Shown piece after piece: positions 28,737 through 37,907 of a stretch of 64,000 nt of DNA (position 1 is the first letter of the stretch; each line of letters begins with the position of its first letter). The position numbers and the translations under genes were made by a program. The DNA lies in NCBI RefSeq assembly GCF_024055725.1, contig NZ_JAMXMX010000017.1, positions 101,491 through 165,490 on the forward strand, written 5' to 3'. The notes under the pieces are model-generated. The model saw only the letters and a list, made by a program, of their open reading frames with translations, had not been told where the DNA came from and ran no database searches. The DNA comes from Actinoallomurus spadix. Its GTDB lineage: Bacteria > Actinomycetota > Actinomycetes > Streptosporangiales > Streptosporangiaceae.

Positions 28737-29090
28737 ATGCTTAACGAGCACGCCGCCCATGGCTCCGCCGCCGCGGGCCAGGCCCGCGGCGGCGGAGCCA
28801 TCACCCGCGATGAGGTCGCGCACCTCGCCCGGCTGTCCCGGCTGGCGCTGCGCGAGGACGAGCTCGATCACCTCGCCACCCAGCTCGATGACATCATCTC
28901 CGCGGTCGCGCGCGTCCAGGAGGTCGCCGCCGAGGACATTCCGCCGACCTCGCACGCGCTGCCGCTGACCAACGTCTTCCGCGCCGACGAGGTGCGGCCC
29001 TCGCTCACGCCCGACCAGGCGCTGTCCGGCGCGCCCGCCGCCGACGAGCAGCGTTTCAAGGTCCCGCGGATTCTCGACGAGGAGGCGTGA
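28737..29090 (+). CDS. gatC: Asp-tRNA(Asn)/Glu-tRNA(Gln) amidotransferase subunit C
   Basis: A 117-residue GatC, which stabilises GatA and bridges GatA and GatB in the enzyme that makes Gln-tRNA(Gln) and Asn-tRNA(Asn). The core [17 protein letters not shown] and [14 protein letters not shown] [11 protein letters not shown] are typical. The N-terminus has about 20 extra residues ([20 protein letters not shown]). These are encoded by a stretch containing a 43-nt perfect palindrome and are not part of the family. No other in-frame ATG, GTG or TTG lies before the core, so the extension seems real. No ribosome site is visible at 28737, and a -10 box lies 36 bases upstream. Confidence 0.88.
   Translation: MLNEHAAHGSAAAGQARGGGAITRDEVAHLARLSRLALREDELDHLATQLDDIISAVARVQEVAAEDIPPTSHALPLTNVFRADEVRPSLTPDQALSGAPAADEQRFKVPRILDEEA
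28759..28801. repeat. 43-nt perfect palindrome inside gatC
   Basis: The 21-base arm 28759-28779 (starting ATGGCTCCGCCGCCG) is the exact reverse complement of 28781-28801, with a single A at 28780 in the centre. In mRNA it would form a very stable hairpin just 22 bases after the gatC start codon. It encodes the non-conserved N-terminal extension of GatC. Confidence 0.95.
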
Positions 29091-29178
29091 ACATGCGGAG
29101 CGAACGCGACGCAGCGAGCGGAGTGGCCGGCCGAGGCACGAGGCCGTCCGCGGAGCGAGTGAGGAGCGCGAGCGACCA
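29091..29178. repeat. gatC-gatA spacer of repeated GCGGAGCGA-type words
   Basis: The 88-base spacer consists of variants of one word: GCGGAGCGA at 29095-29103 and again at 29151-29159, plus GCAGCGAGCGGAG and GAGGAGCGCGAGCGA. Such intergenic word-repeats occur in some actinobacterial genomes, and here it separates genes that are normally adjacent or overlapping. It also supplies the purine-rich GAGTGAGGAG before gatA. Confidence 0.55.
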
Positions 29179-30675
29179 ATGAGCGCTGACATCATCAAGA
29201 AGAGCGCGGCCGAGCTGGCCGGGCTGATCTCCTCCGGCGAGGCGTCGGCGGTCGAGGTGACCCAGGCGCACCTGGACCGGATCGCCGCCGTCGAGGACTC
29301 GGTCAAGGCGTTCACGCACGTCGACCCGGAGACCGCGCTCGCGCAGGCCCGCACGGTCGACGAGCGCCGCGCGGCGGGGGAGGCGCTCGGCCCGCTGGCC
29401 GGGGTGCCGATCGCGCACAAGGACGTCTTCACGACGATCGACATGCCGACGACCGCCTCCTCCAAGATCCTGGAGGGCTGGCGCCCGCCGTACGACGCGA
29501 CCGTCACGCGGCGGCTGCGCGAGGCGGGGCTGGTCATCCTCGGCAAGACCAACATGGACGAGTTCGCGATGGGCTCCTCGACGGAGAACAGCGCGTTCGG
29601 CCCCACCCACAACCCGTGGGACCTGAACAAGATCCCCGGTGGGTCGTCCGGCGGGTCCTCGGCGGCCGTCGCGGCGTACGAGGCGCCCCTGGCGACCGGC
29701 ACCGACACCGGCGGCTCGATCCGCCAGCCCGCCGCGGTGACCGGCCTCGTCGGCATGAAGCCGACCTATGGCGGGTCCTCGCGCTACGGCCTGATCGCGT
29801 TCGCGTCCTCGCTCGACACGCCGGGCCCGCTGGCCCGTACGGTCCTGGACGCCGCGCTCCTGCACGAGGCGTTCTCCGGGCACGACCCGATGGACTCCAC
29901 GTCGATCGACCAGCCGGTGCCGCCCGTCGTCGAGGCGGCGCGCCGCGCCGAGGTCGGCGGCCTGCGGGTCGGCGTCGTCAAGGAGTTCGGCGGCGAGGGG
30001 TACCAGCCGGGCGTGCTGGCGCGGTTCCACGAGGCCGTCGAGGTGCTGGAGTCGCTCGGCGCCAAGGTCGTCGAGGTGTCCTGCCCGCACTTCACGTACG
30101 CGCTACCGGCGTACTACCTGATCGCGCCGTCGGAGTGCTCGTCCAACCTGGCCCGGTTCGACGGCATGCGCTACGGCCTGCGCGTCGGCGACGACGAGAC
30201 CCGCTCCGCCGAGGAGGTCATGGCGCTCACCCGCGCCGAGGGCTTCGGGCCGGAGGTCAAGCGCCGGATCATGCTCGGCACCTACGCCCTGTCGAGCGGC
30301 TACTACGACGCCTACTACGGCAAGGCCCAGCAGGTCCGCACGCTGATCGCCCGTGATTTCGACGCGGCGTTCGAGCAGGTGGACGTGCTGATCTCGCCGA
30401 CGACGCCGACGACCGCGTTCGCGATCGGCGAGCGCGCCGACGACCCGATGGCGATGTACCTCGCCGACCTGTGCACGATCCCGTCCAACCTGGCCGGCAA
30501 CGCCGCGATCTCGGTGCCGTGCGGCCTGGCGGACGAGGACTCCCTGCCGGTCGGCCTGCAGATCATGGCACCGGTCCTCGCCGACGACCGCGTCTACCGC
30601 GTCGGTGCCGCCGTCGAGCGGGCCCTACAGGACCGCTGGGGCGGCCCGCTCCTGGCCAAGGCCCCCGAACTCTGA
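29179..30675 (+). CDS. gatA: Asp-tRNA(Asn)/Glu-tRNA(Gln) amidotransferase subunit A
   Basis: A 498-residue amidase-signature glutaminase. It releases ammonia from glutamine and channels it to GatB. The Ser-cisSer-Lys triad is complete: K81 in AHKDVF, the cis-Ser in [11 protein letters not shown] (about 153-163) and nucleophile S180 in [11 protein letters not shown]. The start at ATG 29179 fits the family ([20 protein letters not shown]). GatB follows after 26 bases. The 88-base repetitive spacer from gatC is unusual for this operon. Confidence 0.95.
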   Translation: MSADIIKKSAAELAGLISSGEASAVEVTQAHLDRIAAVEDSVKAFTHVDPETALAQARTVDERRAAGEALGPLAGVPIAHKDVFTTIDMPTTASSKILEGWRPPYDATVTRRLREAGLVILGKTNMDEFAMGSSTENSAFGPTHNPWDLNKIPGGSSGGSSAAVAAYEAPLATGTDTGGSIRQPAAVTGLVGMKPTYGGSSRYGLIAFASSLDTPGPLARTVLDAALLHEAFSGHDPMDSTSIDQPVPPVVEAARRAEVGGLRVGVVKEFGGEGYQPGVLARFHEAVEVLESLGAKVVEVSCPHFTYALPAYYLIAPSECSSNLARFDGMRYGLRVGDDETRSAEEVMALTRAEGFGPEVKRRIMLGTYALSSGYYDAYYGKAQQVRTLIARDFDAAFEQVDVLISPTTPTTAFAIGERADDPMAMYLADLCTIPSNLAGNAAISVPCGLADEDSLPVGLQIMAPVLADDRVYRVGAAVERALQDRWGGPLLAKAPEL

Positions 30676-30701
30676 TCGGGCCCGAAGGGACTGAACTACC
30701 G

Positions 30702-32201
30702 ATGAGCACGGAAACGCTCGTGCCGTACGACGAGGCGCTGGCGAGATACGAGCCGGTGCTGGGCATCGAGACCCACATCGAGCTGGGCACGAAGACGAAG
30801 ATGTTCTGCGGGTGCGCGACCGAGTTCGGCGCGGAGCCGAACACCCAGGTCTGCCCCGTCTGCCTGGGGATGCCCGGGGCGCTGCCGGTGACGAACCGCT
30901 CGGCGATCGAGGGCATCATCAAGATCGGCCTGGCGTTGAACTGCTCGATCGTCGAGTGGTGCCGCTTCGCCCGGAAGAACTACTTCTATCCGGACATGCC
31001 GAAGAACTTCCAGATCTCGCAGTACGACGAGCCGCTCTGCGTCGACGGATACCTCGACGTCGAGGTCGATGGGGAGACGTACCGCGTCGAGATCGAGCGG
31101 GTCCACATGGAGGAGGACACCGGCAAGTCGCTGCACGTCGGCGGCGCCACCGGCCGCATTCACGGAGCCGACTTCTCCCTCGTCGACTACAACCGGGCCG
31201 GCATCCCGCTCGTGGAGATCGTGACCAAGCCGATCGTCGCGACCGGTGACAAGGCGCCGCTGGTCGCGCGGGCGTACGCCACCGAGCTGCGCGAGCTCGT
31301 GCGCGCGGTCGGCGTCTCGGACGTGCGCATGGAGCAGGGCTCGATGCGCTGTGACGTCAACGTCTCGCTGATGCCCAAGGGCGCGTCGGAGTGGGGCACC
31401 CGCACGGAGACCAAGAACGTCAACTCGCTGCGGTCCGTCGAGCGTGCCGTCCGGTTCGAGATCGAGCGGCAGGCCGGCGTCCTGGACGCGGGCGGCAAGG
31501 TGATCCAGGAGACCCGGCACTTCCAGGAGGGCACCGGCACGACCACGAGCGGGCGCAGCAAGGAGGAGGCGCAGGACTATCGCTACTTCCCCGAGCCCGA
31601 CCTGGTGCCGATGGCGCCGTCGCGCGAGTGGGTCGAGCAGCTGCGCGCCTCGCTGCCGGAGCTGCCGGCCGCCCGCCGCCGCCGGGTGCAGGGCGAGTGG
31701 GGCGTCGCCGACAAGGAGCTGCAGGACATCGTCAACGCCGGCGCGCTCGACCTGATCGAGGAGACGGTGCGCGCGGGCGCCGAGCCGGCCGCGGCCCGCA
31801 AGTGGTGGATGAACGAACTGTCCCGGCGGGCCACCGAGCAGGGCGCCGAGCTGGCCTCGCTGCCGGTGACCCCGGCCGACGTGGCGCGGGTCAGCGCGCT
31901 GGTCGCCGAGGGCAGCATCAACGACAAGCTGGCCCGGCAGGTCTTCGACGGCGTGCTCGCCGGTGAGGGAACGCCGGACGAGGTCGTCGAGAAGCGCGGT
32001 CTGAAGGTCGTCAGCGACGAGGGCCAGCTCGGCTCGGTCATCGACGAGGTCATCGCCGCCAACCCTGACATCGCGGACAAGGTTCGTGGCGGCAAGGTCG
32101 CGGCGGCCGGCGCGCTGGTCGGCGCGGTCATGAAGGCCACCCGCGGCCAGGCCGACGCCGGCCGGGCCCGCGAGCTGATCATCGAGAAGCTCACGAGCTG
32201 A
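30702..32201 (+). CDS. gatB: Asp-tRNA(Asn)/Glu-tRNA(Gln) amidotransferase subunit B
   Basis: A 499-residue GatB that phosphorylates and then amidates mis-acylated Glu-tRNA(Gln) and Asp-tRNA(Asn). The N-terminal cradle domain has [13 protein letters not shown] and the zinc-type cysteines FCGCATEFG and [12 protein letters not shown]. The YqeY-like tail domain lies at about 350-499. ATG 30702 fits the family start. The last codons ([11 protein letters not shown]) are echoed by repeat copies beyond the stop, and a strong palindromic terminator follows at 32343. Confidence 0.95.
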   Translation: MSTETLVPYDEALARYEPVLGIETHIELGTKTKMFCGCATEFGAEPNTQVCPVCLGMPGALPVTNRSAIEGIIKIGLALNCSIVEWCRFARKNYFYPDMPKNFQISQYDEPLCVDGYLDVEVDGETYRVEIERVHMEEDTGKSLHVGGATGRIHGADFSLVDYNRAGIPLVEIVTKPIVATGDKAPLVARAYATELRELVRAVGVSDVRMEQGSMRCDVNVSLMPKGASEWGTRTETKNVNSLRSVERAVRFEIERQAGVLDAGGKVIQETRHFQEGTGTTTSGRSKEEAQDYRYFPEPDLVPMAPSREWVEQLRASLPELPAARRRRVQGEWGVADKELQDIVNAGALDLIEETVRAGAEPAAARKWWMNELSRRATEQGAELASLPVTPADVARVSALVAEGSINDKLARQVFDGVLAGEGTPDEVVEKRGLKVVSDEGQLGSVIDEVIAANPDIADKVRGGKVAAAGALVGAVMKATRGQADAGRARELIIEKLTS

Positions 32202-32295
32202 CGGCCGGACCGGCCGGCCCGTGAGCTGATCGTCGAGGAGCCGGCCGCCGGGCCGGCCAACGCGTGAGCCGATCGCCCGGAGGCCCGTGAGCCGG
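32166..32295 (+). repeat. Decayed tandem copies of the gatB 3' end
   Basis: GCCCGCGAGCTGATCATCGA in the last codons of gatB recurs 51 bases later as GCCCGTGAGCTGATCGTCGA beyond the stop. A weaker third copy (GCGTGAGCCGATCGCC) lies near 32262 and a trace at 32287. The first copy past the stop would encode RELIVEE versus RELIIEK in the gene. It looks like a tandem duplication of the gene tail that has drifted. Confidence 0.6.
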
Positions 32296-32342
32296 CGGCC
32301 GCGATCACGCGGCCACGCCGAACCGGGCAGGACGAGAAACGA

Positions 32343-32378
32343 CGGCGGCCCCGGACCCGTACGGGTCCGGGGCCGCCG
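32343..32378. terminator. 36-nt perfect palindromic terminator
   Basis: CGGCGGCCCCGGACCCGT (32343-32360) is followed directly by its exact reverse complement to 32378. It lies between the convergent ends of gatB (32201) and the GH3 gene (32403), so it can stop transcription from both sides. Confidence 0.8.
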
Positions 32379-32402
32379 CTCATCTATCGGCGATCTCTAC
32401 TG

Positions 32403-35120
32403 TCAGGGAACCCGGACGACGAAGGTCGTCGAGGCGACTCCCTCGTTGGAGTGGACGGTCGCGGTCACGGTCGCCACGCCGGATCCGACGGTGCGGATGA
32501 CGCGGTCGGCCTCGACCTTGACCACCTCGGGGTTGTCACTGCGGTAGGTGACGCGCATCCCCGCGGGCAGCGGCGTGCTCTGGCCCTTGGTGATGTATCC
32601 GTAGATGCTCTCGTCCTTCATCGACACCGTGAGCTGCGGGTCGATCGTGGTGCCCTTGTCGAAGGTCACCCGCTGGACGATGCCCTGGGCGGCGTCCCCG
32701 GCCTGGGCCGGCTTGGCGGTGACGACCGCGGGCGACGGCTTCAGCGTGCCGTCGACCTTGAGGTCGGCCTTCGCCGCGACGTCCCCGCTGGAGCTGCCGA
32801 CCCGCAGTTCGTACGTGCCCGGGTCGACGACGTAGCGGTTCGCGGACTCGTCGAAGAACGCGAGCTTGGACGCCGGGAAGGTCAGGCGGACCGTCTTGCT
32901 CCGGTGCGGGTCCACGTTGACCTTGTCGAACGCCTCGAGCCGCTGGGCCGGGCGCTCCTTGCTCGCCGGCTCGAACGGGGTGCTCGCGTACAGCTGCGGC
33001 ACCGTGGTGCCCCGCGTGTCACCGTTGTTGGTGACCTTCACGGTCGCGTGGACCGTGCCGTTCGCGTCCACCTTCTTCTCGACGTTCAGGTCCGAGTAGG
33101 TGAACTGCGTGTAGCTCAGGCCGTACCCGAACGGGTACGTGACGTCCCCGTTGAAGTACATGTAGGTGCGGCCGTGGCTGGTGGAGGTGGGACGGATGGC
33201 GTAGTCACCGATCGCCGGGAGCTGGCTCTGGTCCTTGTACCAGGTGAACGGCAGCCGCCCGCTCGGGTCGATCTTGCCGAGCAGCACGTCGGCGAGCGCG
33301 GCGCCCTGCTCCTGGCCGTTGTAGGAGCTCCAGACCATCGCCGGCACCTGCGACTGGAAGCTGTTCGTGTCGACCTGGCCGACGGTCTCCAGGTACGCGA
33401 CGGTGTGCGGGTTGCGCGCCGCGACCTGGCTGATCAGCGACGCCTGCGCGCCGGGCAGCGCCAGGCTGGTGCGGTCGACGTCCTCACGGGAGTTGCTGGA
33501 GTTCGTGCCCGCGATGACGATGACCACGTCGTACTGGTCGGCCGCCGCGACGGACGCCGCGTCGACGGTGCTCTGGCCGTTGCCGGTGACGCCGGGGTAG
33601 TAGTCGACCGTGGCGTCCGGGTTGAGCTTCTGGACCGCGGCCTTGATGCCCTGGTAGGGGTTCACCTGCTTGGCGACCCCGGAGGGGCCTTCGTAGGTGG
33701 CGTAGCCGCCGAGGAAGAGCGAGGCCGGGTTGGCGTAGGCGCCCATGACCGCGACCTTGTAGGAGCCCTTGGCGGGCACCTTCAGCGGCAGCAGGCCGTC
33801 CTTGGCGCCGGTGGCCGGGTCGTTCTTCAGCAGCACGAGGCTCTGCTGGGCGGCCTGCTGCGCGAGCGCGATCCGCTCCGGGGTCTGGGTGACGGCCTTG
33901 TTGGCGTCGGAGTTGACCCAGGTGATCCCGCCCAGGCGGGCGCGGGCGTCGCGGACCCACGACACCTGGTCCTCCTGGTCGAACTCACCGGTCTGGATCC
34001 GCGCGGCGAACAGCCGGGTGACGGAGACGTCGACGTCGTTCTCGTTGAAGACGCCGGTCTGGGTGGTGATGTGCTTGGCGACCGCGTCGGGGACGGTGTT
34101 CGCGTAGTTGTACTGGTCGCGGTAGCCGCCGTTGCAGTCCAGGTCCTCACCGGCGGTGATGGCGTAGGCCATCCGGCCGTACTGGTCGAGCGGGGCGGAC
34201 GCGCCCGGCGGCTGCCAGTGGTGACCGCCCTGGATCTCGAACACCGCGTCGCAGTCGGAGGTGAAGTATCCGCCGAAGCCCCACGTCTGCCGGGCCAGCG
34301 TGTCCATCAGCTGGACGCTCGCGGCGGCGGGGACGCCGTTGACCCGGTTGTAGGAGCTCATGATCGAGCCGGGGTTGGAGCTCTGGATGATGTCGCGGAA
34401 CTGCGCGGTGTAGTACTCCCGCAGCGTCCGCTGGTCCATGTCGGACGTACCGGTGCGGCGGTTGTACTCACTGTCGTTGGCGGCGAAGTGCTTCAGCGTG
34501 GCCAGCGCCTTGCTGTAGCCGTTCGCCGACTCCGGCAGCCTGCCGTTCTCGTCCTGACCCTGCAGGCCGTTGACGAACTGGCCGGCGAGGGCGGCGGTGA
34601 GGGTCGGGTCCTCGCTCCACGTCTCGTCGTTGCGGCCCCAGCGGGGGTCACGGCCGAGGTTCACGGTGGGCGAGTAGAAGTCGAGGTTCTGCCTGTTGTT
34701 CGGCATCACCTCGCGGGCCTCGTCACCGATGGCGCTCGCGACCTTGTGGACCAGGTCGGGGTTCCAGGTGCTGCCCATCGCCAGGTCGACCGGGTAGGAG
34801 GTCGTGTTCGTGGCGGGCGGCGGGTTCGAGGTGCTGCCGGTGATCGCGGCGACGCCGTGCGAGGCCTCGTTCCACCAGCCCCACTGCGCGACACCGAGCC
34901 GGGGGATCGCCGGCGCGATGTTGCTGTTCATCTGCTGGGCCTTCTCGGCCAGCGTCATCCGGCCGACGAGGTCGGCGGCCCGCTCGGCGGGCGTGTAGTG
35001 GGGATTCAGGTAGATCGGCGTCGGTGTGCCGTCGTCCGCCGACGCGGCCGGCGTGCCGGTCGCGACGGCGGCGAACAGAGCCGCCCCCGTCGCGAGCAGC
35101 GCGATGGATCGTCTTCTCAC
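32403..35120 (-). CDS. Secreted GH3 beta-xylosidase/beta-glucosidase-like glycosidase
   Basis: A 905-residue exported enzyme. Signal peptide MRRRSIALLATGAALFAAVA ends near ASA-DD. The GH3 N-terminal barrel (about 45-380) shows the catalytic Asp about 289 in GYFTSDCDAV, plus LKHFAANDSE and SSYNRVNG. The SDCDAV form is that of plant and actinobacterial beta-xylosidase/arabinofuranosidase enzymes. A GH3 C-terminal domain (about 430-650), an Fn3-like domain (about 700-775) and a Big_2-like beta domain (about 815-905) follow. GTG 35120 has GGGAG 6 bases upstream. The divergent ROK regulator gene at 35286 is the likely controller, so xylo- or gluco-oligosaccharide use is plausible. Confidence 0.92.
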   Translation of the reverse strand: MRRRSIALLATGAALFAAVATGTPAASADDGTPTPIYLNPHYTPAERAADLVGRMTLAEKAQQMNSNIAPAIPRLGVAQWGWWNEASHGVAAITGSTSNPPPATNTTSYPVDLAMGSTWNPDLVHKVASAIGDEAREVMPNNRQNLDFYSPTVNLGRDPRWGRNDETWSEDPTLTAALAGQFVNGLQGQDENGRLPESANGYSKALATLKHFAANDSEYNRRTGTSDMDQRTLREYYTAQFRDIIQSSNPGSIMSSYNRVNGVPAAASVQLMDTLARQTWGFGGYFTSDCDAVFEIQGGHHWQPPGASAPLDQYGRMAYAITAGEDLDCNGGYRDQYNYANTVPDAVAKHITTQTGVFNENDVDVSVTRLFAARIQTGEFDQEDQVSWVRDARARLGGITWVNSDANKAVTQTPERIALAQQAAQQSLVLLKNDPATGAKDGLLPLKVPAKGSYKVAVMGAYANPASLFLGGYATYEGPSGVAKQVNPYQGIKAAVQKLNPDATVDYYPGVTGNGQSTVDAASVAAADQYDVVIVIAGTNSSNSREDVDRTSLALPGAQASLISQVAARNPHTVAYLETVGQVDTNSFQSQVPAMVWSSYNGQEQGAALADVLLGKIDPSGRLPFTWYKDQSQLPAIGDYAIRPTSTSHGRTYMYFNGDVTYPFGYGLSYTQFTYSDLNVEKKVDANGTVHATVKVTNNGDTRGTTVPQLYASTPFEPASKERPAQRLEAFDKVNVDPHRSKTVRLTFPASKLAFFDESANRYVVDPGTYELRVGSSSGDVAAKADLKVDGTLKPSPAVVTAKPAQAGDAAQGIVQRVTFDKGTTIDPQLTVSMKDESIYGYITKGQSTPLPAGMRVTYRSDNPEVVKVEADRVIRTVGSGVATVTATVHSNEGVASTTFVVRVP

Positions 35121-35229
35121 AGATACTCCCAGGACGCACGTGGTGTGTCACGACCGTTCACGCTCTGGTCACTGACACTTGTGGCGGGACTGTAGAAACG
35201 CCGGTTAATCAGCGTCAAGGAATAAAAAC

Positions 35230-35243
35230 GGCCGCAAACGGCC
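35230..35243. promoter_or_regulatory. Inverted repeat in the GH3/ROK divergent promoter
   Basis: GGCCG-CAAA-CGGCC lies in an A-rich context in the 165-base gap between divergent starts. The repeated ACGGCC words and location fit a ROK repressor operator. TACTCT at 35273-35278, 7 bases before the ROK start, could be a leaderless -10 box. Confidence 0.45.
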
Positions 35244-35285
35244 ATCATTAATCCGAATCTCGGACGAACATGTACTCTGCCCCTC

Positions 35286-36473
35286 ATGTCGGAAGCTCCA
35301 GGGTCACTCACCTCCCTCCGGTCGAGGAACCGCCTGCTGGTCGTGGAGACCGTGCAGCGGCGCGGCCGGATCAGCAGGGTCGGGATCGCCCGGGCCACGG
35401 GCCTGTCGCGTACGACGGTCTCGAGTCTCGTCGCGGACCTGCTCGCCGAAGGTGTCCTCACCGAGGCGGACGGCGCCGGACGTCGCGCCTCGCCCGGAGG
35501 CGGCCGCCCCGCGACCCCGCTCACCCTCAATCCGGAGGGCGGTGGCGTCCTCGGCGTCCACCTGCGCCACGCCGGGATCCGGGTGCTGTTCACCGACCTG
35601 TCGGGGGGCGTGCTCGGCGAGCGGTACAGCGAGATCGACGTCGACCACCGCCCGGACGACGCGCTCGCCTATGTCGCCGACACCGCACTCGACCTGGTGG
35701 CGGCCGTCGGCCATGACGCCGGCCGCGTCTTCGGCATGGGGGTCGCGGTCTCCGCCCCCATCCGGTCGCGCTCGCACACGCTGCGGACCTCCTCGGTGCT
35801 GGCCGACTGGACCGGCGTCGACATCGCCGCACGCCTGGGGGAGCGGGTCGGGCTGCCCGTCCACGTGGGCAACGACGCGAACCTCGGCGCGCTCGCCGAA
35901 TGGACCTTCGGCGCGGGCCAGGGCGCCGACGACCTGATCTACGTGATGCTGTCCGACGGCGTCGGCGCGGGCCTCATCCTGGGCGGCGAGCTGTACGAGG
36001 GGGCCACCGGATCCGCCGGCGAGCTCGGGCACATCCCCGTCGTCGACGGCGGGTACGTCTGCCGGTGCGGCAACCGGGGCTGCCTCGAGACGGTGGTCGG
36101 ACTGCGCGCGCTCACCTCCGCCTTCGCCCACACGCGCGGGCCGGGCACCACCATCGCCGACGTCGTCGCGCTTCTCGCCGCCGACGATCCCGGCGCGCGG
36201 CGGGTCACCGCCGACGCCGGGCGGATGATCGGCCGTGCCCTGGTCGGCATCTGCGCGATGCTCGAACCCCGGCGGGTGGTCATCGGCGGCGAGGTCGCGG
36301 CGGTCGGCCGGCCGCTGATGGAGGGCATGCGCGAGGTGCTCGCCCGGCAGTTGCCGCCGCCGATCGGCCAGGAGGTCACCGTCATCGCCGGCCGTCTCGG
36401 CGATCGCGCCGAGGCGCTGGGCGCGATCGCGCTCGCCACCCAGAGCACGTCGGCGCACCTGCTGACCCGCTGA
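35286..36473 (+). CDS. ROK family transcriptional regulator (NagC/XylR type)
   Basis: A 395-residue sugar-responsive repressor. The N-terminal HTH (about 10-65: NRLLVVETVQRRGRISRVGI, then TGLSRTTVSSLVADLLAEG) is followed by a ROK sugar-kinase-like domain with DGVGAGLILGGELYEGATG and the zinc motif CRCGNRGCLET (about 260-270). GELGHIP carries the conserved His. It is divergent from the GH3 glycosidase and probably represses it in the absence of its sugar. No ribosome site is seen, and a -10-like box 7 bases before the ATG suggests leaderless expression. Confidence 0.9.
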   Translation: MSEAPGSLTSLRSRNRLLVVETVQRRGRISRVGIARATGLSRTTVSSLVADLLAEGVLTEADGAGRRASPGGGRPATPLTLNPEGGGVLGVHLRHAGIRVLFTDLSGGVLGERYSEIDVDHRPDDALAYVADTALDLVAAVGHDAGRVFGMGVAVSAPIRSRSHTLRTSSVLADWTGVDIAARLGERVGLPVHVGNDANLGALAEWTFGAGQGADDLIYVMLSDGVGAGLILGGELYEGATGSAGELGHIPVVDGGYVCRCGNRGCLETVVGLRALTSAFAHTRGPGTTIADVVALLAADDPGARRVTADAGRMIGRALVGICAMLEPRRVVIGGEVAAVGRPLMEGMREVLARQLPPPIGQEVTVIAGRLGDRAEALGAIALATQSTSAHLLTR

Positions 36474-36556
36474 CCACTGCGTTCCGGGTGGGATCCCGGT
36501 CCGGCCGCGCGGCAGCGGCCTCTACGATCGGTCTGAGCGGTCAGGAAGGCGGCAGG

Positions 36557-37465
36557 ATGAAGGTCTGGGTCCCGGACAAGGAGATGGCGGAGGCGCTGGC
36601 GGACCTCGCCGCGGCGGAGGTCGACGTCTACCCGGGTGCGGACGCCCTCCCCGGTGATCCGGCGGAGGTGGAGTTCTACGTCCCGCCGTTCGTCCCGACG
36701 CCGCAGAGCCGCGCGATCCTGGCCCGGATGAGCGGGCTGAAGGTCCTCCAGCTCCAGGTGGCGGGCGTGGACGCCTTCCTGCCGCACGTGCCGCCGGGCG
36801 CCGTGCTGTGCAACGGCCGGGGCGTGCACGACGCGAGCACCGCCGAGTGGACGGTCGGGGCGATCCTCGCCGCGCAGCACGACTTCCCGCGCTTCGCCGA
36901 CGCCCAGCGGGAGGGGCGCTGGGACTGGCACATGACCGACGCGCTCGCCGACCGCACCGTGCTGATCGTCGGATACGGCTCGGTGGGCGCGGCGATCGAG
37001 CGGCGCCTGCTCCCGTTCGAGACCGAGGTCGTCAGGGTGGCGCGGACCGCGCGGGACGGGGTCCATCCGGTCGGCGCGCTGCCGGAGCTGCTTCCCGAGG
37101 CCGATGTGGTGGTGCTGATCGTGCCGTTCACCGAGGAGACGACCGGTCTGGTCGACGCCGGCTTCCTCGCGCGGATGAAGGACGGTGCCCTCCTCGTCAA
37201 CGCCGCCCGTGGCGCGGTGGTGGACACCGGCGCGCTGGTCGCGGAGCTGTCCCAGGGGCGGTTGCGCGCGGTGCTGGACGTCACCGACCCGGAGCCGCTG
37301 CCCGCCGGTCATCCCCTCTGGTCCGCCCCGGGGGTCTTCATCACGCCTCACGTCGGAGGATCGACGCCGGCCTCGCGGCGGCGCGCCGTCGCCCTCGTCC
37401 GCCGGCAGCTCGAACGCTACGTACGAGGCGAGACCCTGCAGAACGTCATCACCGGCGCCTACTGA
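36557..37465 (+). CDS. D-isomer-specific 2-hydroxyacid dehydrogenase
   Basis: A 302-residue NAD(P)-dependent dehydrogenase. The Rossmann motif VGYGSVGAAIERR lies at about 137-150, the catalytic Arg is in NAARGAVVDTG, the Glu in DVTDPEPLP and the His in ITPHVGGSTPA. The protein is shorter than SerA and lacks ACT or regulatory domains. The substrate could be glyoxylate, hydroxypyruvate or another 2-keto acid. GGAAGGCGGCAGG precedes ATG 36557. It follows the ROK gene by 83 bases on the same strand and might be co-transcribed. Confidence 0.88.
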   Translation: MKVWVPDKEMAEALADLAAAEVDVYPGADALPGDPAEVEFYVPPFVPTPQSRAILARMSGLKVLQLQVAGVDAFLPHVPPGAVLCNGRGVHDASTAEWTVGAILAAQHDFPRFADAQREGRWDWHMTDALADRTVLIVGYGSVGAAIERRLLPFETEVVRVARTARDGVHPVGALPELLPEADVVVLIVPFTEETTGLVDAGFLARMKDGALLVNAARGAVVDTGALVAELSQGRLRAVLDVTDPEPLPAGHPLWSAPGVFITPHVGGSTPASRRRAVALVRRQLERYVRGETLQNVITGAY

Positions 37466-37907
37466 TCTGGTAAAGGCTGCCGTAAGGGCCTTTTGCCGGG
37501 GCGAAGCCGACGCGAACCGGCCCTTTGCCGATTTGGGCGATCGCACCGCCGAAGCGGCCAGATGCGCTCAGTGTCCGATTACTCAACGTCGCGAGTTGTC
37601 GCCGGGTGGACGCCCAGCCTCAATCGCTCCGTGACCTACGGACCGTACATTGAGCATCGAGGCTGACGAGAGTGACCGCCGCGCGGGCGCTGACCGGAGA
37701 TCCCGGCACGTCCGCGTTCGGTGCGATCGACACCGGTGACGTCCCGTTCGCGGGCCGTCACTCGTACCGATGACACGGCATTCGACAGGCAGGTACACGG
37801 ACAACCTGTGACGGCCATGAGCCGTCGCCCGAAAAGTCATGCGTTCGGCACCCGGTGCACCCCGTGCTCCGGAAGAATCCGATCAGAATTCAGAGAGCGA
37901 GTAAGTG
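37466..37907. other. 442-base gap: hairpin, no gene recognised
   Basis: AAGGGCC (37484-37490) and GGCCCTT (37519-37525) form a stem with a long loop after the dehydrogenase stop, a possible terminator. The remainder has short AT-richer stretches (for example CCGATTACTCAACG and GGAAGAATCCGATCAGAATTC) that fit a promoter and leader for the GGDEF-EAL gene. No known c-di-GMP riboswitch consensus was seen. Confidence 0.4.

Noticed and set aside
27570..29756. 728-codon minus-strand frame spanning the c-di-GMP gene, gatC and gatA
   Set aside because: It crosses three real genes on the other strand and has no protein-like features.
32451..35195. 914-codon open frame on the plus strand opposite the GH3 gene
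   Set aside because: Its translation is Arg/Val/Gly/Asp-rich without hydrophobic cores, and it mirrors the codon bias of the GH3 gene on the minus strand, which has complete GH3 motifs.
37583..37840. 85-codon minus-strand frame in the gap before the second GGDEF-EAL gene
   Set aside because: It is Arg/Ser/His-rich with no ribosome site and no conserved-looking pattern; the gap is better explained as promoter DNA.
37466..37907. Possible c-di-GMP riboswitch before a GGDEF-EAL gene
   Set aside because: I looked for the GEMM core and its tetraloop/receptor and did not find them.
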